Source: Rhizobium sp. Q54
Lineage (GTDB): Bacteria > Pseudomonadota > Alphaproteobacteria > Micropepsales > Micropepsaceae
DNA length: 34,837 nucleotides
Reading direction: 5' to 3'
NCBI GenBank assembly: GCA_945882615.1
Contig: CAMCWK010000031.1
Span: 1 to 34,837 of the forward strand
In this document: positions 23,334-30,930 of the stretch, one piece after another
Position numbering within the stretch: position 1 is the stretch's first letter
How the letters are laid out: each line of letters begins with the position of its first letter
Made by a program: the position numbers and the translations under genes
Notes under the pieces: generated by a model
The model's input: only the letters and a program-made list of their open reading frames with translations
What the model was told of the DNA's origin: nothing
Database searches by the model: none

Positions 23334-24572
23334 TCACTGGCGCTTCACGGGCGCGCGATCCGGCATGAAGAACATGATGACAGCGGAGGCGATCAAAGCC
23401 GCCGCCATCAGCAGGTAGGACATGCCCGGATTGCCGGTGGCGCCGTTCAGCCAGCCCACGCCATAGGCGCCGACGAAAGAGCCCAGCGCGCCGAAGCTGT
23501 TGATCAGCGCGATGGCGCCGCCCGAGACGTTGGAGGGCAGAATGTCGGGGATATAGGCGAAGAAGGGCCCATAAGGCGCGTACATGGCGGCGCCTGCGAT
23601 GACCAGCAGCACAAAGCTGGCCCAGAAATGGGTATCGCCCAGAAGATACGAGCCATAAAAGGCCAGCGCCGCGACCACGAAACACGGCCATGTCGCCGCC
23701 GTGCGCTTGCCGGTCTTGTCGGACCAGGTGGAACAGGCGATCTCGGCGAAGATGGCGGCGAGATACGGCACCGCCGCCAGCCAGCCGACTTCCACCATGC
23801 TCATCTCACCGCGCTTGAGAATGGAGGGCAGCCACATCACGAAGCCATAGACCCCCAAGCTCCAGAGGAAATACACCGCTGTCAGCACCAGCACGCGCGG
23901 CATCCGGAAAGCGGCAAGGTAATTCTTCACCGGCGGGATATCGCGCTGCTCCTCGGCCAGCTTGGCTTCCAGCGCCTGCCGTTCGGCATCCGGCAACCAT
24001 TTCGCGCCGCTGGGACGGTCGGCAATCACCTTCCACCAGACGATGCCCCATAGCATCGCGGGCAGGCCTTCGATGATGAACATCTCGCGCCAGCCGAAAT
24101 TCTCGATCAGGTAACCGGACAGCACCGCCATCCACAGCATGGTGACGGGATTGCCCAGCACCAGGAAAGCATTGGCGCGGGCGCGCTCCTTGCGGGTGTA
24201 CCAGCGCGACTGCAGGATCAACATGGCCGGCAGCACCGCGCTTTCGACGATGCCCAGCGCGAAGCGCACGCCGTACAGCGCGTTGAGATTGTGCAGAAGG
24301 CCGGTGACGGTGGCGAGCAGCCCCCAGCCGAGCAGGCCCCACAGGATCAGTTTCTTGACGCTGTATTTCTGCGCATAGGCCGCGCCGGGAATCTGGAACA
24401 GGAAATAGCCCAGGAAGAACAGCGCGCCCAGCAGCGCATTTTCGGAAGCCGTGATTCCCAGATCCCTGGCCATGCCACCGGCAGCGGCAAAGCTGAAATT
24501 GGCGCGGTCGAGATAGGCCAGGCTGTAGGTGATGAAAATCACCGGCAGCAAAAGCGTCCAGCGGCGGCTCAT
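23334..24572 (-). CDS. MFS transporter, anion:cation symporter type
   Basis: A 412-residue major-facilitator protein with about 12 membrane segments. It starts MSRRWTLLLPVIFITYSLAYLDRANFSFA, which is characteristic of the ACS family (hexuronate, tartrate and aromatic-acid carriers): Asp-Arg-x-Asn-x-x-x-A in the first helix. The loop after helix 6 is long and charged. The substrate is unknown. The ATG at 24572 follows a strong GGGGGAG site. Convergent with the cupin gene, 19 bp between stops. Confidence 0.85.
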   Translation of the reverse strand: MSRRWTLLLPVIFITYSLAYLDRANFSFAAAGGMARDLGITASENALLGALFFLGYFLFQIPGAAYAQKYSVKKLILWGLLGWGLLATVTGLLHNLNALYGVRFALGIVESAVLPAMLILQSRWYTRKERARANAFLVLGNPVTMLWMAVLSGYLIENFGWREMFIIEGLPAMLWGIVWWKVIADRPSGAKWLPDAERQALEAKLAEEQRDIPPVKNYLAAFRMPRVLVLTAVYFLWSLGVYGFVMWLPSILKRGEMSMVEVGWLAAVPYLAAIFAEIACSTWSDKTGKRTAATWPCFVVAALAFYGSYLLGDTHFWASFVLLVIAGAAMYAPYGPFFAYIPDILPSNVSGGAIALINSFGALGSFVGAYGVGWLNGATGNPGMSYLLMAAALIASAVIMFFMPDRAPVKRQ

Positions 24573-24797
24573 GCCGACTCCCCCTTTATAGTTAAGAGAC
24601 AGGCAAGCATGTCTGACCGCGGGTTTCAAATGGATCATGGCTCCCGGACATGAACAGAGCTGCGGGAATTGATTCAAATTTTCGGAAATCTTGAATTACG
24701 AACTGTGCGTAACTGCGGCTTTCGATAGTTTACAATTGCCTACTTATGTTGCCGCTCCCATGGTCGTCCCAACGCTTCGTTAACGACAGAGGGTTCC

Positions 24798-25277
24798 ATG
24801 GAAATCGATCCAGTGCTGTTCCTGGCTGAAGAGCTGCGGTGCAAGGAGCGCGCTTTGCGCACCGCCATCAAGCGCTATGAGCAGGACCATGCGCGCGAGA
24901 ATGGCGAAACCGTCAACAATCTGCTCAGTACACTGAAGGTTCTCTACCACGAATTTTTCGAGACCGTTCCCACCAGCGTGCTGGGCGCCAGCGAGATGGT
25001 GCGCATGGCGGCGCAGCGGCTGCCCTTTTCGCTGGCCCGTTACGCCAACCATTTTCACGAGGTCGCGGACCGGCTCAGCGAAGGCAAGCGCGAGCATGCC
25101 GACCTGGTATGGCTCCGGGCGATGCGCACCGCGCTCAAGGAAGGCCAGGGCGGCGAACAGGGCCAGAAAGCCGCGCCCCTGCTGGGCCTGGCCCTGAAGG
25201 GCGCGGCCCGGCCCGTTGTGGTGTTTCGCGCCTTCGCGCCGCCCCCCGACGACGACATTCCCGCCCGGCACCATTGA
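24798..25277 (+). CDS. Unrecognised soluble protein
   Basis: A 159-residue protein I cannot assign. Residues 1-100 are helical with alternating charges (EELRCKERALRTAIKRYEQDHAREN, then VNNLLSTLKVLYHEFFETVP); the end is Gly/Ala/Pro-rich (APPPDDDIPARHH). Ribosome site GAGGG at 24789-24793. Upstream, 24678-24797, is A+T-rich and likely holds the promoter. No signal peptide or known motif. Confidence 0.55.
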   Translation: MEIDPVLFLAEELRCKERALRTAIKRYEQDHARENGETVNNLLSTLKVLYHEFFETVPTSVLGASEMVRMAAQRLPFSLARYANHFHEVADRLSEGKREHADLVWLRAMRTALKEGQGGEQGQKAAPLLGLALKGAARPVVVFRAFAPPPDDDIPARHH

Positions 25278-25335
25278 AGGGCCATTGAAGGCTCGGAAGG
25301 GCTGCACTAGCCTTGCCCCATAATAAACCACGGGG

Positions 25336-25758
25336 ATGACCATGAAGATCGCGTTCGCTGCCCTTGCTCTCGTCCTTTGCGCGTCCGCGCCGGCTTTCGC
25401 CGCCGACAAGGTGCTGGAACATCACGTTGCGCAGATGAAGACGGGCGACCTGGAAGCAGTGCTGTACGACTATGCCCCCAATGCCGTGGTGGTGACGCCC
25501 GCGGGCATGATCTCGCCCAGCGGCGTCTTCATCGGCAAAGACACCCGCAAGCTGTTCAGCGTCCTGACCAACAAGGAGAACCTGCCGGGCAACAAGACCA
25601 TGCAGGTGACCTATGAAAGTCTGGCGCCCGATACCACGCTGATGCGCTGGGTCCAGTATAAGGGCACGCCCAAGCAGATGTCCGGTTATGACGTGTTCGT
25701 CATTCGCGGCGGGAAGATCGTGTTTCAGACCGTGACGATCGATCCGGCGAAAAAGTAA
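25336..25758 (+). CDS. Secreted NTF2/SnoaL-like protein
   Basis: A 140-residue protein with a signal peptide (about residues 1-22, ending PAFAAD) and an NTF2-like cone fold: KVLEHHVAQMKTGDLEAVLYDYAPNAVVVTP, then IGKDTRKLFSVL and GYDVFVIRGGKIVFQTVTID. This fold serves as enzyme or binding scaffold; no catalytic residues can be named. Start at 25336 or the second Met at 25342. Followed by a strong terminator. Confidence 0.72.
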   Translation: MTMKIAFAALALVLCASAPAFAADKVLEHHVAQMKTGDLEAVLYDYAPNAVVVTPAGMISPSGVFIGKDTRKLFSVLTNKENLPGNKTMQVTYESLAPDTTLMRWVQYKGTPKQMSGYDVFVIRGGKIVFQTVTIDPAKK

Positions 25759-25777
25759 TTTCCCAATAGCGCGAAAG

Positions 25778-25813
25778 AAAAGACCCCGCCAGCTTTCGCC
25801 CGCGGGGTCTTTT
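25778..25813. terminator. Bidirectional intrinsic terminator
   Basis: Perfect 12-bp stem: AAAAGACCCCGC (25778-25789) and GCGGGGTCTTTT (25802-25813), 12-nt loop, with T tracts on either strand. It lies between the convergent NTF2-like gene and the small secreted protein gene and can end both transcripts. Confidence 0.9.
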
Positions 25814-25834
25814 CATGTCAGGATCGTGATCCGA

Positions 25835-26122
25835 TCACCGGCCCCGATAGGGGTGACGGTGGCGATTGCGGTCATAATTTTCATACACGTAATAGTCTCT
25901 ATAGCGGCTGCGATAGAGCCTCGCCTGCTCCGCATTCTGCAAGCGATGATAACGGCGCTCGCGGTCCATATACCCGTCGCGGTAACCGTAACCGACATTT
26001 CCGAAGTCAAAGGTCACACCGACCTGCGCATGGGCCGGGGATGTCACCGCCCCAGGCAAGGCCAATGGCGCGGCAGCCATCAGGGCAGCCGCCACCAGTA
26101 TCCGTCCAGCAGTTATTGTCAT
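25835..26122 (-). CDS. Small exported Tyr/Arg-rich protein
   Basis: A 95-residue protein with a clear signal peptide (about 1-32, AHAQVG at the cut) and a mature part of only 60 or so residues rich in Tyr and Arg (YRDGYMDRERRYHRL, YRSRYRDYYVYENYDRN). No family recognised. The ordered repeat of YR pairs suggests a charged surface-exposed peptide. Its stop is 22 bp from the terminator. Confidence 0.6.
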   Translation of the reverse strand: MTITAGRILVAAALMAAAPLALPGAVTSPAHAQVGVTFDFGNVGYGYRDGYMDRERRYHRLQNAEQARLYRSRYRDYYVYENYDRNRHRHPYRGR

Positions 26123-26374
26123 GGATTGTCCTTAGCAGCGGTCGGGGAGAGATTCCGTCGCCAACCGGGGCCGCCGCCGGGAAATTGGCTGTCTCACCAT
26201 GACCTAACGCACAAGTACGACTTTGGCCCGAATAATCGCGGTGGAAGTGGGAGTCAGTACGGGCTTGCTGCCTGGTGGCCGCCCTGGTGGGCGTGCAACT
26301 CGCCGCCCTCGCCCGCTATGCTGGCTCGAAGCGGCGCTGAATTTCTGTAAGTTCACTTCGCTCATTGCCAGAAA

Positions 26375-26389
26375 TTGGTGCCCCCAAGG
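26375..26389. repeat. tRNA-Glu 3'-end direct repeat, candidate attachment site
   Basis: TTGGTGCCCCCAAGG is an exact 15-bp match, in the same orientation, to 30731-30745, the 3' end of the tRNA-Glu(CTC) gene. A chance 15-bp match in 35 kb is very unlikely. The copy lies about 4.35 kb away at the other side of an A+T-richer segment, as expected for an element inserted at the tRNA 3' end. Confidence 0.5.
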
Positions 26390-26500
26390 AGACTTTCTCC
26401 ACCCTAAAGAATCAAGGTTGCTGGAAAGTGGGACGCCAGAACGTCCCTATGTTTCCCATGCTTTTCAGAAGAGCATCTCACCGTCGGTGAGCGATGGGCA

Positions 26501-26528
26501 ATGTCCGCTTTGCGCCGTAAGCGGGCCT
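26501..26528. repeat. Dispersed palindrome, copy A (degenerate)
   Basis: ATGTCCGCTT at 26501-26510 followed by an imperfect right arm beginning AAGCGG at 26519. It is 16 bp beyond the stop of the DUF2189 gene. See copies at 28151, 29125 and 30597. Confidence 0.6.
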
Positions 26529-26543
26529 TCTTGGTGCGCCGCT

Positions 26544-27329
26544 TTATGCAGGGTTTTTGCCTGTTGCATCTTGCGGTACCAGGTCCCGATAGGCGCGCCA
26601 ACTGGCAAGGCCCAGCCACGGAAATATGACCGTCAGCAGCAGAAATCCCGATGCTGCCGCGATAAGCACGAAAATGCCAATTATGGCCGCCCAGAGCGTC
26701 ATGGGAAGCGGATTATCGGTCACCGACTTGAAGCTGGCTGCTGTCGCAGCAAAGACATTCGCCTTCGGATCGAGAAGCATGGGAGCCGACACGACAACGA
26801 ACGCGAAGGTGAAATAGGCCATCACGCCGCCGATCAGCGAGCCGGTGGCGAGCATGTAGAGGCCGTCCGGCGTACCGACTGCAAACGCAACGAAGTCCGG
26901 TACAGTCCTGTGGAGCGTGTAAGTCGAAGCGCCATAAACAATCTGCGCGAAGCTGGTCCAGATAAAATAGATCATCAGAAGGGCGAGTCCGAGATAGGCG
27001 ACGTCCTGCCTGAAAGCAGCGCGTACCCATGAAATTTGCGCAAGCGTCGGCTTCTTTCCGCATTCCAGGCTGCGCCCGCCTTCGTAGGGGCCCATGGCCA
27101 GTATCGGTGCGACAAAAACATATCCGACCGTGAGGACGAATACCCAGAAAGTGGCATTCGTTACATAGATGGCCCATGAAAGCAGAAAGCTGAAAATGGC
27201 GACGCCCAGGCCATAAGCTAGAAACGGCAGCGGTGCGCGCCAAAGATCGTTCCAGGCCCCGCCGAGCCATCGGAATGGGGCTTCCATGCCGATACGGTTC
27301 GCTGATCTCACCCCGACTGCCTTATCCAT
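26544..27329 (-). CDS. DUF2189-like integral membrane protein
   Basis: A 261-residue protein with about six membrane segments, resembling the DUF2189 family. Recognisable parts are WRAPLPFLAYGLGVA, VAPILAMGPYEGGRSLE and SFKSVTDNPLPMTLWAAIIG. Function unknown. The ATG at 27329 follows GGAGAGGG. First gene of the tRNA-bounded segment. Confidence 0.72.
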   Translation of the reverse strand: MDKAVGVRSANRIGMEAPFRWLGGAWNDLWRAPLPFLAYGLGVAIFSFLLSWAIYVTNATFWVFVLTVGYVFVAPILAMGPYEGGRSLECGKKPTLAQISWVRAAFRQDVAYLGLALLMIYFIWTSFAQIVYGASTYTLHRTVPDFVAFAVGTPDGLYMLATGSLIGGVMAYFTFAFVVVSAPMLLDPKANVFAATAASFKSVTDNPLPMTLWAAIIGIFVLIAAASGFLLLTVIFPWLGLASWRAYRDLVPQDATGKNPA

Positions 27330-27631
27330 CTTTCCCTCTCCGATCTTACTGTTTAATTCTCCCGATGAACGCTGACCAAGCCAGACTTACAGTCTCGTGT
27401 GAGGCTTCCTTGAATGCGGCCGGAAGACGTGGCGGCACTTTTCAGACATCGTCTGGCCCATTCCCGGAATTTGGGTAAGGACAGCCCAGAAATTTGGCGC
27501 ACGCGACGGGGCGCAAATGCTCTCCCAAATCGACCAAATCAATGGTCGCCGAAGGTCCAGACTATTGAATTGATTTGGGTCAAAGCGGTCACAAGCGGCC
27601 CCCGAGAATATGAGTTTAGGCGCAGGCCGGA
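27330..27631. other. Divergent intergenic region between DUF2189 and DoxX genes
   Basis: This 302-bp region separates two divergent genes. It contains the FNR/FixK-type site at 27570-27583 and a possible -10 GAATAT at 27606-27611. A 73-codon frame (27414-27635) overlaps the DoxX start, but it runs through the promoter signals, lacks a ribosome site and shows no recognisable domain. Confidence 0.5.
27570..27583 (+). promoter_or_regulatory. FNR/FixK-type site before the DoxX gene
   Basis: TTGATTTGGGTCAA matches the FNR/FixK palindrome TTGAT-N4-ATCAA at 9 of 10 positions. Its centre (27576.5) is 41.5 bp before a start point near 27618, given a -10-like GAATAT at 27606-27611, which is the usual class II activator position. 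This predicts induction of the DoxX gene when oxygen is low. Confidence 0.5.
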
Positions 27632-28087
27632 ATGAATCAGCTTTTCAGAAAGCAGCAGCAGACGGTGGATTACCTTCGGGGAATAGTTGCGCTTTGTGGC
27701 CGGGTGTTGCTCGGCTGGTTTTTTGCTACCCAAGCTCTCCAGCGCATTGATGAGTGGAGCGCAATGGTGATTTTGGTTCAAATGAAGCGTGTCCCTTTTG
27801 GACAGGTATCGTTGGGGCTGTCACTGATCGCAATGTTCTTTGGCAGCGCAGGATTGGTGATGGGGTTTCAGACACGATTTAGCGCGTTTGTTTTGGCAAT
27901 TTGCACGAGTGGCTGGGTCCTCATCGCCCACGATTTCTGGACAATTCAAGACCCAGTGGCCCGGCAATCGGACTTTTTGATATTTTCCCTAGGCGTCGCT
28001 GTTATTGGGGGCTTGTTATGTCTTTTTGCTTCGGGTGGCGGCCAATTCTCGGTGGACAGGCTCAGCGAGAAGCCCCAGCCGAATTAA
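27632..28087 (+). CDS. DoxX-like membrane protein
   Basis: A 151-residue protein with four membrane segments, in the DoxX layout: first helix LGWFFATQALQRIDEW, then GQVSLGLSLIAMFFGSAGLVMG, a third helix FVLAICTSGWVLIA ending before HDFWTIQDP, and a fourth. DoxX proteins are linked to quinone or redox processes. The ATG at 27632 has a weak ribosome site; the short leader fits the promoter proposed above. A+T-richer than the flanking genome. Confidence 0.7.
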   Translation: MNQLFRKQQQTVDYLRGIVALCGRVLLGWFFATQALQRIDEWSAMVILVQMKRVPFGQVSLGLSLIAMFFGSAGLVMGFQTRFSAFVLAICTSGWVLIAHDFWTIQDPVARQSDFLIFSLGVAVIGGLLCLFASGGGQFSVDRLSEKPQPN

Positions 28088-28150
28088 TAGCCGGGTCCAA
28101 TGGAGGATTTCGAATTCTCCCTAGCGCCCCGTCGAGTGCCCGGATCCGAC

Positions 28151-28178
28151 ATGTCCGCTTTGGGTCAGAAGCGGACAT
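28151..28178. repeat. Dispersed palindrome, copy B
   Basis: ATGTCCGCTT (28151-28160), 8-nt loop, AAGCGGACAT (28169-28178); 10-bp perfect arms. It lies between the convergent ends of the DoxX and SET-domain genes. Confidence 0.75.
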
Positions 28179-28202
28179 TCCCTCATGCTTTCAGCCTGAT
28201 CA

Positions 28203-28667
28203 CTAGCGCCACCCTTTCGGCCCTTTACCGCCGCAACCGCACCTGCAACTGAGCGGCCTTATCTGATCTTCCCAATACTCTTTCCCATAACTATAGCTGA
28301 ATTCTTCGCCTGGCTGAATGTCGCGCTTTGCCACGATAAACAACCGACTTTCCTTCACGTTTTCTTGGGGCTCACAGTTCGGTGAACAGGAATGGTTGAT
28401 ATATCGCGCTATGTTTTTACGGCTCTTTCCATCAATTGAAATCTTATCTTCCAACTCGTAGAGATACTTACCGCCACGACGATCTGCTTCTTCTTCGGTT
28501 ACGAGTTCGCCCCAATACTCCGCGACAACTGAGCCCTTTTCTACGTAACCTGTCGCAAACAACCCTAAGCCATGCAGCCCGCGCTTCACCTTCACGTTTT
28601 TATGCAACAACCGCTTCACAGACCCACTCCAATTTCGCTTCATCCTACTTGTTGAATTCATCGCCAT
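28203..28667 (-). CDS. SET-domain protein-lysine methyltransferase
   Basis: A 154-residue minimal SET protein. The core motif RYINHSCSPNCE (residues 89-99), GEEFSYSYGKEYW near 120-132 with the SAM-site tyrosines, and a post-SET cysteine cluster C-R-C-G-C (141-145) are intact; GLHGLGLFATGYVEKGSVVAEYWGELV forms the N-terminal part. SET enzymes methylate lysines; the target is unknown. Small stand-alone SET proteins occur sporadically in bacteria, and the low GC (42% over 28261-28320) supports transfer. Starts at 28661 or 28643 are also possible. Confidence 0.8.
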   Translation of the reverse strand: MAMNSTSRMKRNWSGSVKRLLHKNVKVKRGLHGLGLFATGYVEKGSVVAEYWGELVTEEEADRRGGKYLYELEDKISIDGKSRKNIARYINHSCSPNCEPQENVKESRLFIVAKRDIQPGEEFSYSYGKEYWEDQIRPLSCRCGCGGKGPKGWR

Positions 28668-28729
28668 CCAGCCTGTTGGAACCCCTGGATCAGGTCGCCG
28701 TTTCCCTACCGGCACCTTCTTGGCAGATC

Positions 28730-29122
28730 ATGACCTCCGCACCCCGGCGCATTGAAATCTTGCCTCCATTGCAAGCTAAAGCAGATGAGTTGTCCGAGCT
28801 TGAGTGGCTCGTAGACCTCATGGATTCCCGTTTTCAGATACCGGGGACAAAAATCCGTGTGGGTCTTGATGCGATACTAGGCCTCGTACCCGGCGCAGGG
28901 GACGCAGTTAGTGCGCTAGTCAGTGCCTTTATTTTTCAGCGACTGAGGAGGCACAACCTGCCTTGGCACACGCAGGCTCGAATGGTCGGCAACATCCTCT
29001 TAGATTTCACCCTAGGCGCGGTCCCGCTGGTGGGGGACCTAATAGACATTGGGTTCAAAGCAAATAGGGCGAACCTTTCTCTTGCTAGAAAGCATGTCGC
29101 AAGGTCTCGCGCGCGCGTATGA
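28730..29122 (+). CDS. DUF4112-like protein
   Basis: A 130-residue protein matching the DUF4112 pattern: ELEWLVDLMDSRFQIPGTKIRVGLDAILGLVPGAGDAVSALVSAFI, then GNILLDFTLGAVPLVGDLIDIGFKANRANLSLARKH. Two hydrophobic stretches suggest membrane association. Function unknown. The ATG at 28730 is chosen at the start of the conserved part. Divergent from the SET gene with about 62 bp between starts. Confidence 0.75.
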   Translation: MTSAPRRIEILPPLQAKADELSELEWLVDLMDSRFQIPGTKIRVGLDAILGLVPGAGDAVSALVSAFIFQRLRRHNLPWHTQARMVGNILLDFTLGAVPLVGDLIDIGFKANRANLSLARKHVARSRARV

Positions 29123-29124
29123 AA

Positions 29125-29154
29125 AATGTCCGCTTTGCGCCAAAAGCGGACATT
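29125..29154. repeat. Dispersed palindrome, copy C (most regular)
   Basis: AATGTCCGCTTT (29125-29136), loop GCGCCA, AAAGCGGACATT (29143-29154): 12-bp perfect arms. It starts 2 bp after the DUF4112 stop codon. Confidence 0.8.
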
Positions 29155-29293
29155 CCATCTCGCGCCGTCTGGTGACAAACATATGACCAGCCGGGCCAGC
29201 AGGAAAAATTTGCGGATTTGGACGTTGACCAGTCCCTGCTGCGAGCGCCACGGCAAGACAGGTCCGGTCCAGCCCCCTTAGCGCCGCGGTGCA

Positions 29294-29321
29294 TTGACAG
29301 GGGCGTGCTACCTTCGACAAT
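29294..29321 (+). promoter_or_regulatory. Sigma-70-type promoter for the phosphodiesterase gene
   Basis: Perfect -35 TTGACA (29294-29299), 16-bp spacer, -10 GACAAT (29316-29321, 4 of 6). A start near 29328 would leave a leader of about 17 nt with GGGAAA as ribosome site before the ATG at 29345. Confidence 0.5.
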
Positions 29322-29344
29322 GGGGCTTCCATTTGGGAAAAACC

Positions 29345-30553
29345 ATGAAGAATAAGATGGCCTGCCTGGCGGCGATGCTGCTTTGCGCTACCCCGGTTGA
29401 CGCGGCGCCCGGCAACAAGCTCCTGCTGATTTCGATTGACGGGCTGGATTGGCGCTATCTGCGCGACCGCGATGCGCTGGGCCTTCAGATCCCCAACCTG
29501 CGCAGCCTTCTGGCCCGCTCGCAGGTGGCCGACGGGGTTACCGGCGTGTGGCCCACCATCACATGGCCCTCACACACCACCATGATAACCGGCGTCTCGC
29601 CTGTTCAGCACGGCATCCTGGGCAATGCCGGTGGGCCGCTGGACATCACGCAGAGCTACTGGTCTGCCGCCAAGATCAAGGTGCCCACGCTGACCCAATG
29701 CGTGGCCAAGGCTGGGCGCACCACGGCGGCGATCAACTGGCCGGTGACGGTGAACGCCGACATCACCTGGAATCTGCCGGAAGTCTATGCCAAGCGAAGC
29801 GGTGTCTCCTCCGACCTCGAAACGGTCGCGCGCTATGCCACGCCGGGGCTGATCGCCGAGATCACCCGTGCCACGCCCTCCTTCGCCTATCGCTGGCTCG
29901 ATGATCGGACCATGACGGTCGCGACAACACATTTGCTGAAGAACAAGCAGCCCGACCTGTTGCTGGTCCATCTCTCGGAGACAGATTCCGAACAGCATGG
30001 TGGCGGCCCTTTCACCCCTGAGGCGAAGGCCGTGCTGGAACGATCCGACGAGCTTTTGGGAGAAATGCTGAAGGTGCTGCCCAAGGACTATGCCGTAGGC
30101 ATCGTGTCCGATCATGGCTTCGAGGCTGTGGACCATATCGCCAATCTGAAAATTATGGCCGCCACCGATGGCGTAACCGGCGACATGACCATCGCGGGCG
30201 GGCTGGTCAGGACAAATGATCCCAGGGTCGTGGATTGGCTGCGCGCACAAGCCGGCAAGGGGGAAGTGGGGCGCCTTGTGCCGTCGGATGAACTGCTGTC
30301 GCATGGCGGGTTTGATGCGCTGGCGGCCTTTGAACCGGCGCCGCACGTGATGTTCGGCAATGCCACCAACGGTCCCGCGACCGCATCGTCCGGCAACAAG
30401 GGCAATCACGGCTTCTGGCCTACGCGGCCCGACTATCGCAGTGTGTTTCTCCTGTCCGGCCCGGGCGTGAAGCCCGAACAGCTGGGAACGCTCCCGATGG
30501 TGTCGCTGAATGACCGCTTCACCGCCGTGATGGGCTTGGCTTGCGGCCAATAG
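29345..30553 (+). CDS. Exported type I phosphodiesterase/nucleotide pyrophosphatase
   Basis: A 402-residue alkaline-phosphatase-superfamily protein with a signal peptide (about 1-21, DAAPGN at the end). Metal-binding Asp32 is in LLISIDGLDW, the nucleophile is probably Thr73 in WPTITWPSHTTMITG, and later ligands are in HLSETDSEQHG and IVSDHGFE plus NHGFW near the end. Members cleave phosphodiesters or pyrophosphates in the periplasm. Start ATG 29345; its base composition is closer to the host than the SET and DoxX genes. Confidence 0.85.
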   Translation: MKNKMACLAAMLLCATPVDAAPGNKLLLISIDGLDWRYLRDRDALGLQIPNLRSLLARSQVADGVTGVWPTITWPSHTTMITGVSPVQHGILGNAGGPLDITQSYWSAAKIKVPTLTQCVAKAGRTTAAINWPVTVNADITWNLPEVYAKRSGVSSDLETVARYATPGLIAEITRATPSFAYRWLDDRTMTVATTHLLKNKQPDLLLVHLSETDSEQHGGGPFTPEAKAVLERSDELLGEMLKVLPKDYAVGIVSDHGFEAVDHIANLKIMAATDGVTGDMTIAGGLVRTNDPRVVDWLRAQAGKGEVGRLVPSDELLSHGGFDALAAFEPAPHVMFGNATNGPATASSGNKGNHGFWPTRPDYRSVFLLSGPGVKPEQLGTLPMVSLNDRFTAVMGLACGQ

Positions 30554-30596
30554 CTTTACGGACCGCGCCGTAACTCATCGCTGCCGCTGGTCTAGG

Positions 30597-30626
30597 AATG
30601 TCCGCTTTGGGTCAGAACCGGACATT
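30597..30626. repeat. Dispersed palindrome, copy D
   Basis: AATGTCCGCTT (30597-30607), 8-nt loop (TGGGTCAG as in copy B), AACCGGACATT (30616-30626; one mismatch in the arm). It lies 43 bp beyond the phosphodiesterase gene's stop. A small open frame starting here is produced by the repeat and runs into the tRNA, so it is not annotated. Confidence 0.75.
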
Positions 30627-30731
30627 CATCAGGGATGATGGGCGTTCGAAATATGGGATGGCAGTTCTAGTTTTCGTCGGTGGGACAATCGCGCGAAAGA
30701 GCCCAACGAAATCAACATCGGATTTTGGCTT

Positions 30732-30806
30732 TGGTGCCCCCAAGGGGAATCGAACCCCTGTTTCAGCCTTGAGAGGGCCGCGTCCTGACCGCTAGACGAT
30801 GGGGGC
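30732..30806 (-). tRNA. tRNA-Glu (anticodon CTC)
   Basis: The minus strand folds as a complete tRNA of 75 nt with encoded CCA (30732-30734 on the plus strand). The acceptor stem GCCCCCA/TGGGGGC is perfect, the D-stem GTCT/GGAC, anticodon stem CGGCC/GGCTG with loop CTCTCAA gives anticodon CTC, and the T arm is AGGGG/CCCCT around TTCGATT. Its 3' end faces the A+T-rich segment to the left, the usual integration site of genomic islands. Confidence 0.95.
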
Positions 30807-30930
30807 CAGCGGGAGGGCGCTTATAGCGGGGCCAGCGCGGAACCTGCAAGTTCCGCTAATCGGGCATTTTTCGGACCGGAACATCCCCCCAACTCAGGAA
30901 TTAGCGAGTGGAAGCGTCAGGTTAGATGTC

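Larger units (their letters stand above)
26123..26543. other. Gap without a supported gene; left edge of the island
   Basis: This 421-bp stretch holds the upstream region of the small secreted gene, a 15-bp copy of the tRNA-Glu 3' end at 26375-26389, and the first copy of the dispersed palindrome (26501-26528). Open frames crossing it have no ribosome sites or recognisable products. No integrase or other gene was found. Confidence 0.6.

Noticed and set aside
24671..24681. TTGATTCAA, a short FNR-like palindrome before the MFS gene
   Set aside because: Lacks the 4-nt centre required for an FNR site and is not positioned relative to a promoter.
26223..27032. 269-codon frame antisense to the DUF2189 gene and crossing the palindrome
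   Set aside because: It runs through the repeat and the tRNA 3'-end copy, with no ribosome site or recognisable domain.
27414..27635. 73-codon frame overlapping the DoxX start by ATGA
   Set aside because: Overlap is suggestive, but the frame covers the FNR-type site and promoter and has no ribosome site or domain.
29570..30550. 326-codon frame antisense to the phosphodiesterase
   Set aside because: Phosphodiesterase has signal peptide, promoter and metal motifs; the antisense frame has none.
30598..30795. Small frame starting in palindrome copy D and running into tRNA-Glu
   Set aside because: Its start is produced by the repeat sequence and its end lies in a tRNA on the other strand.
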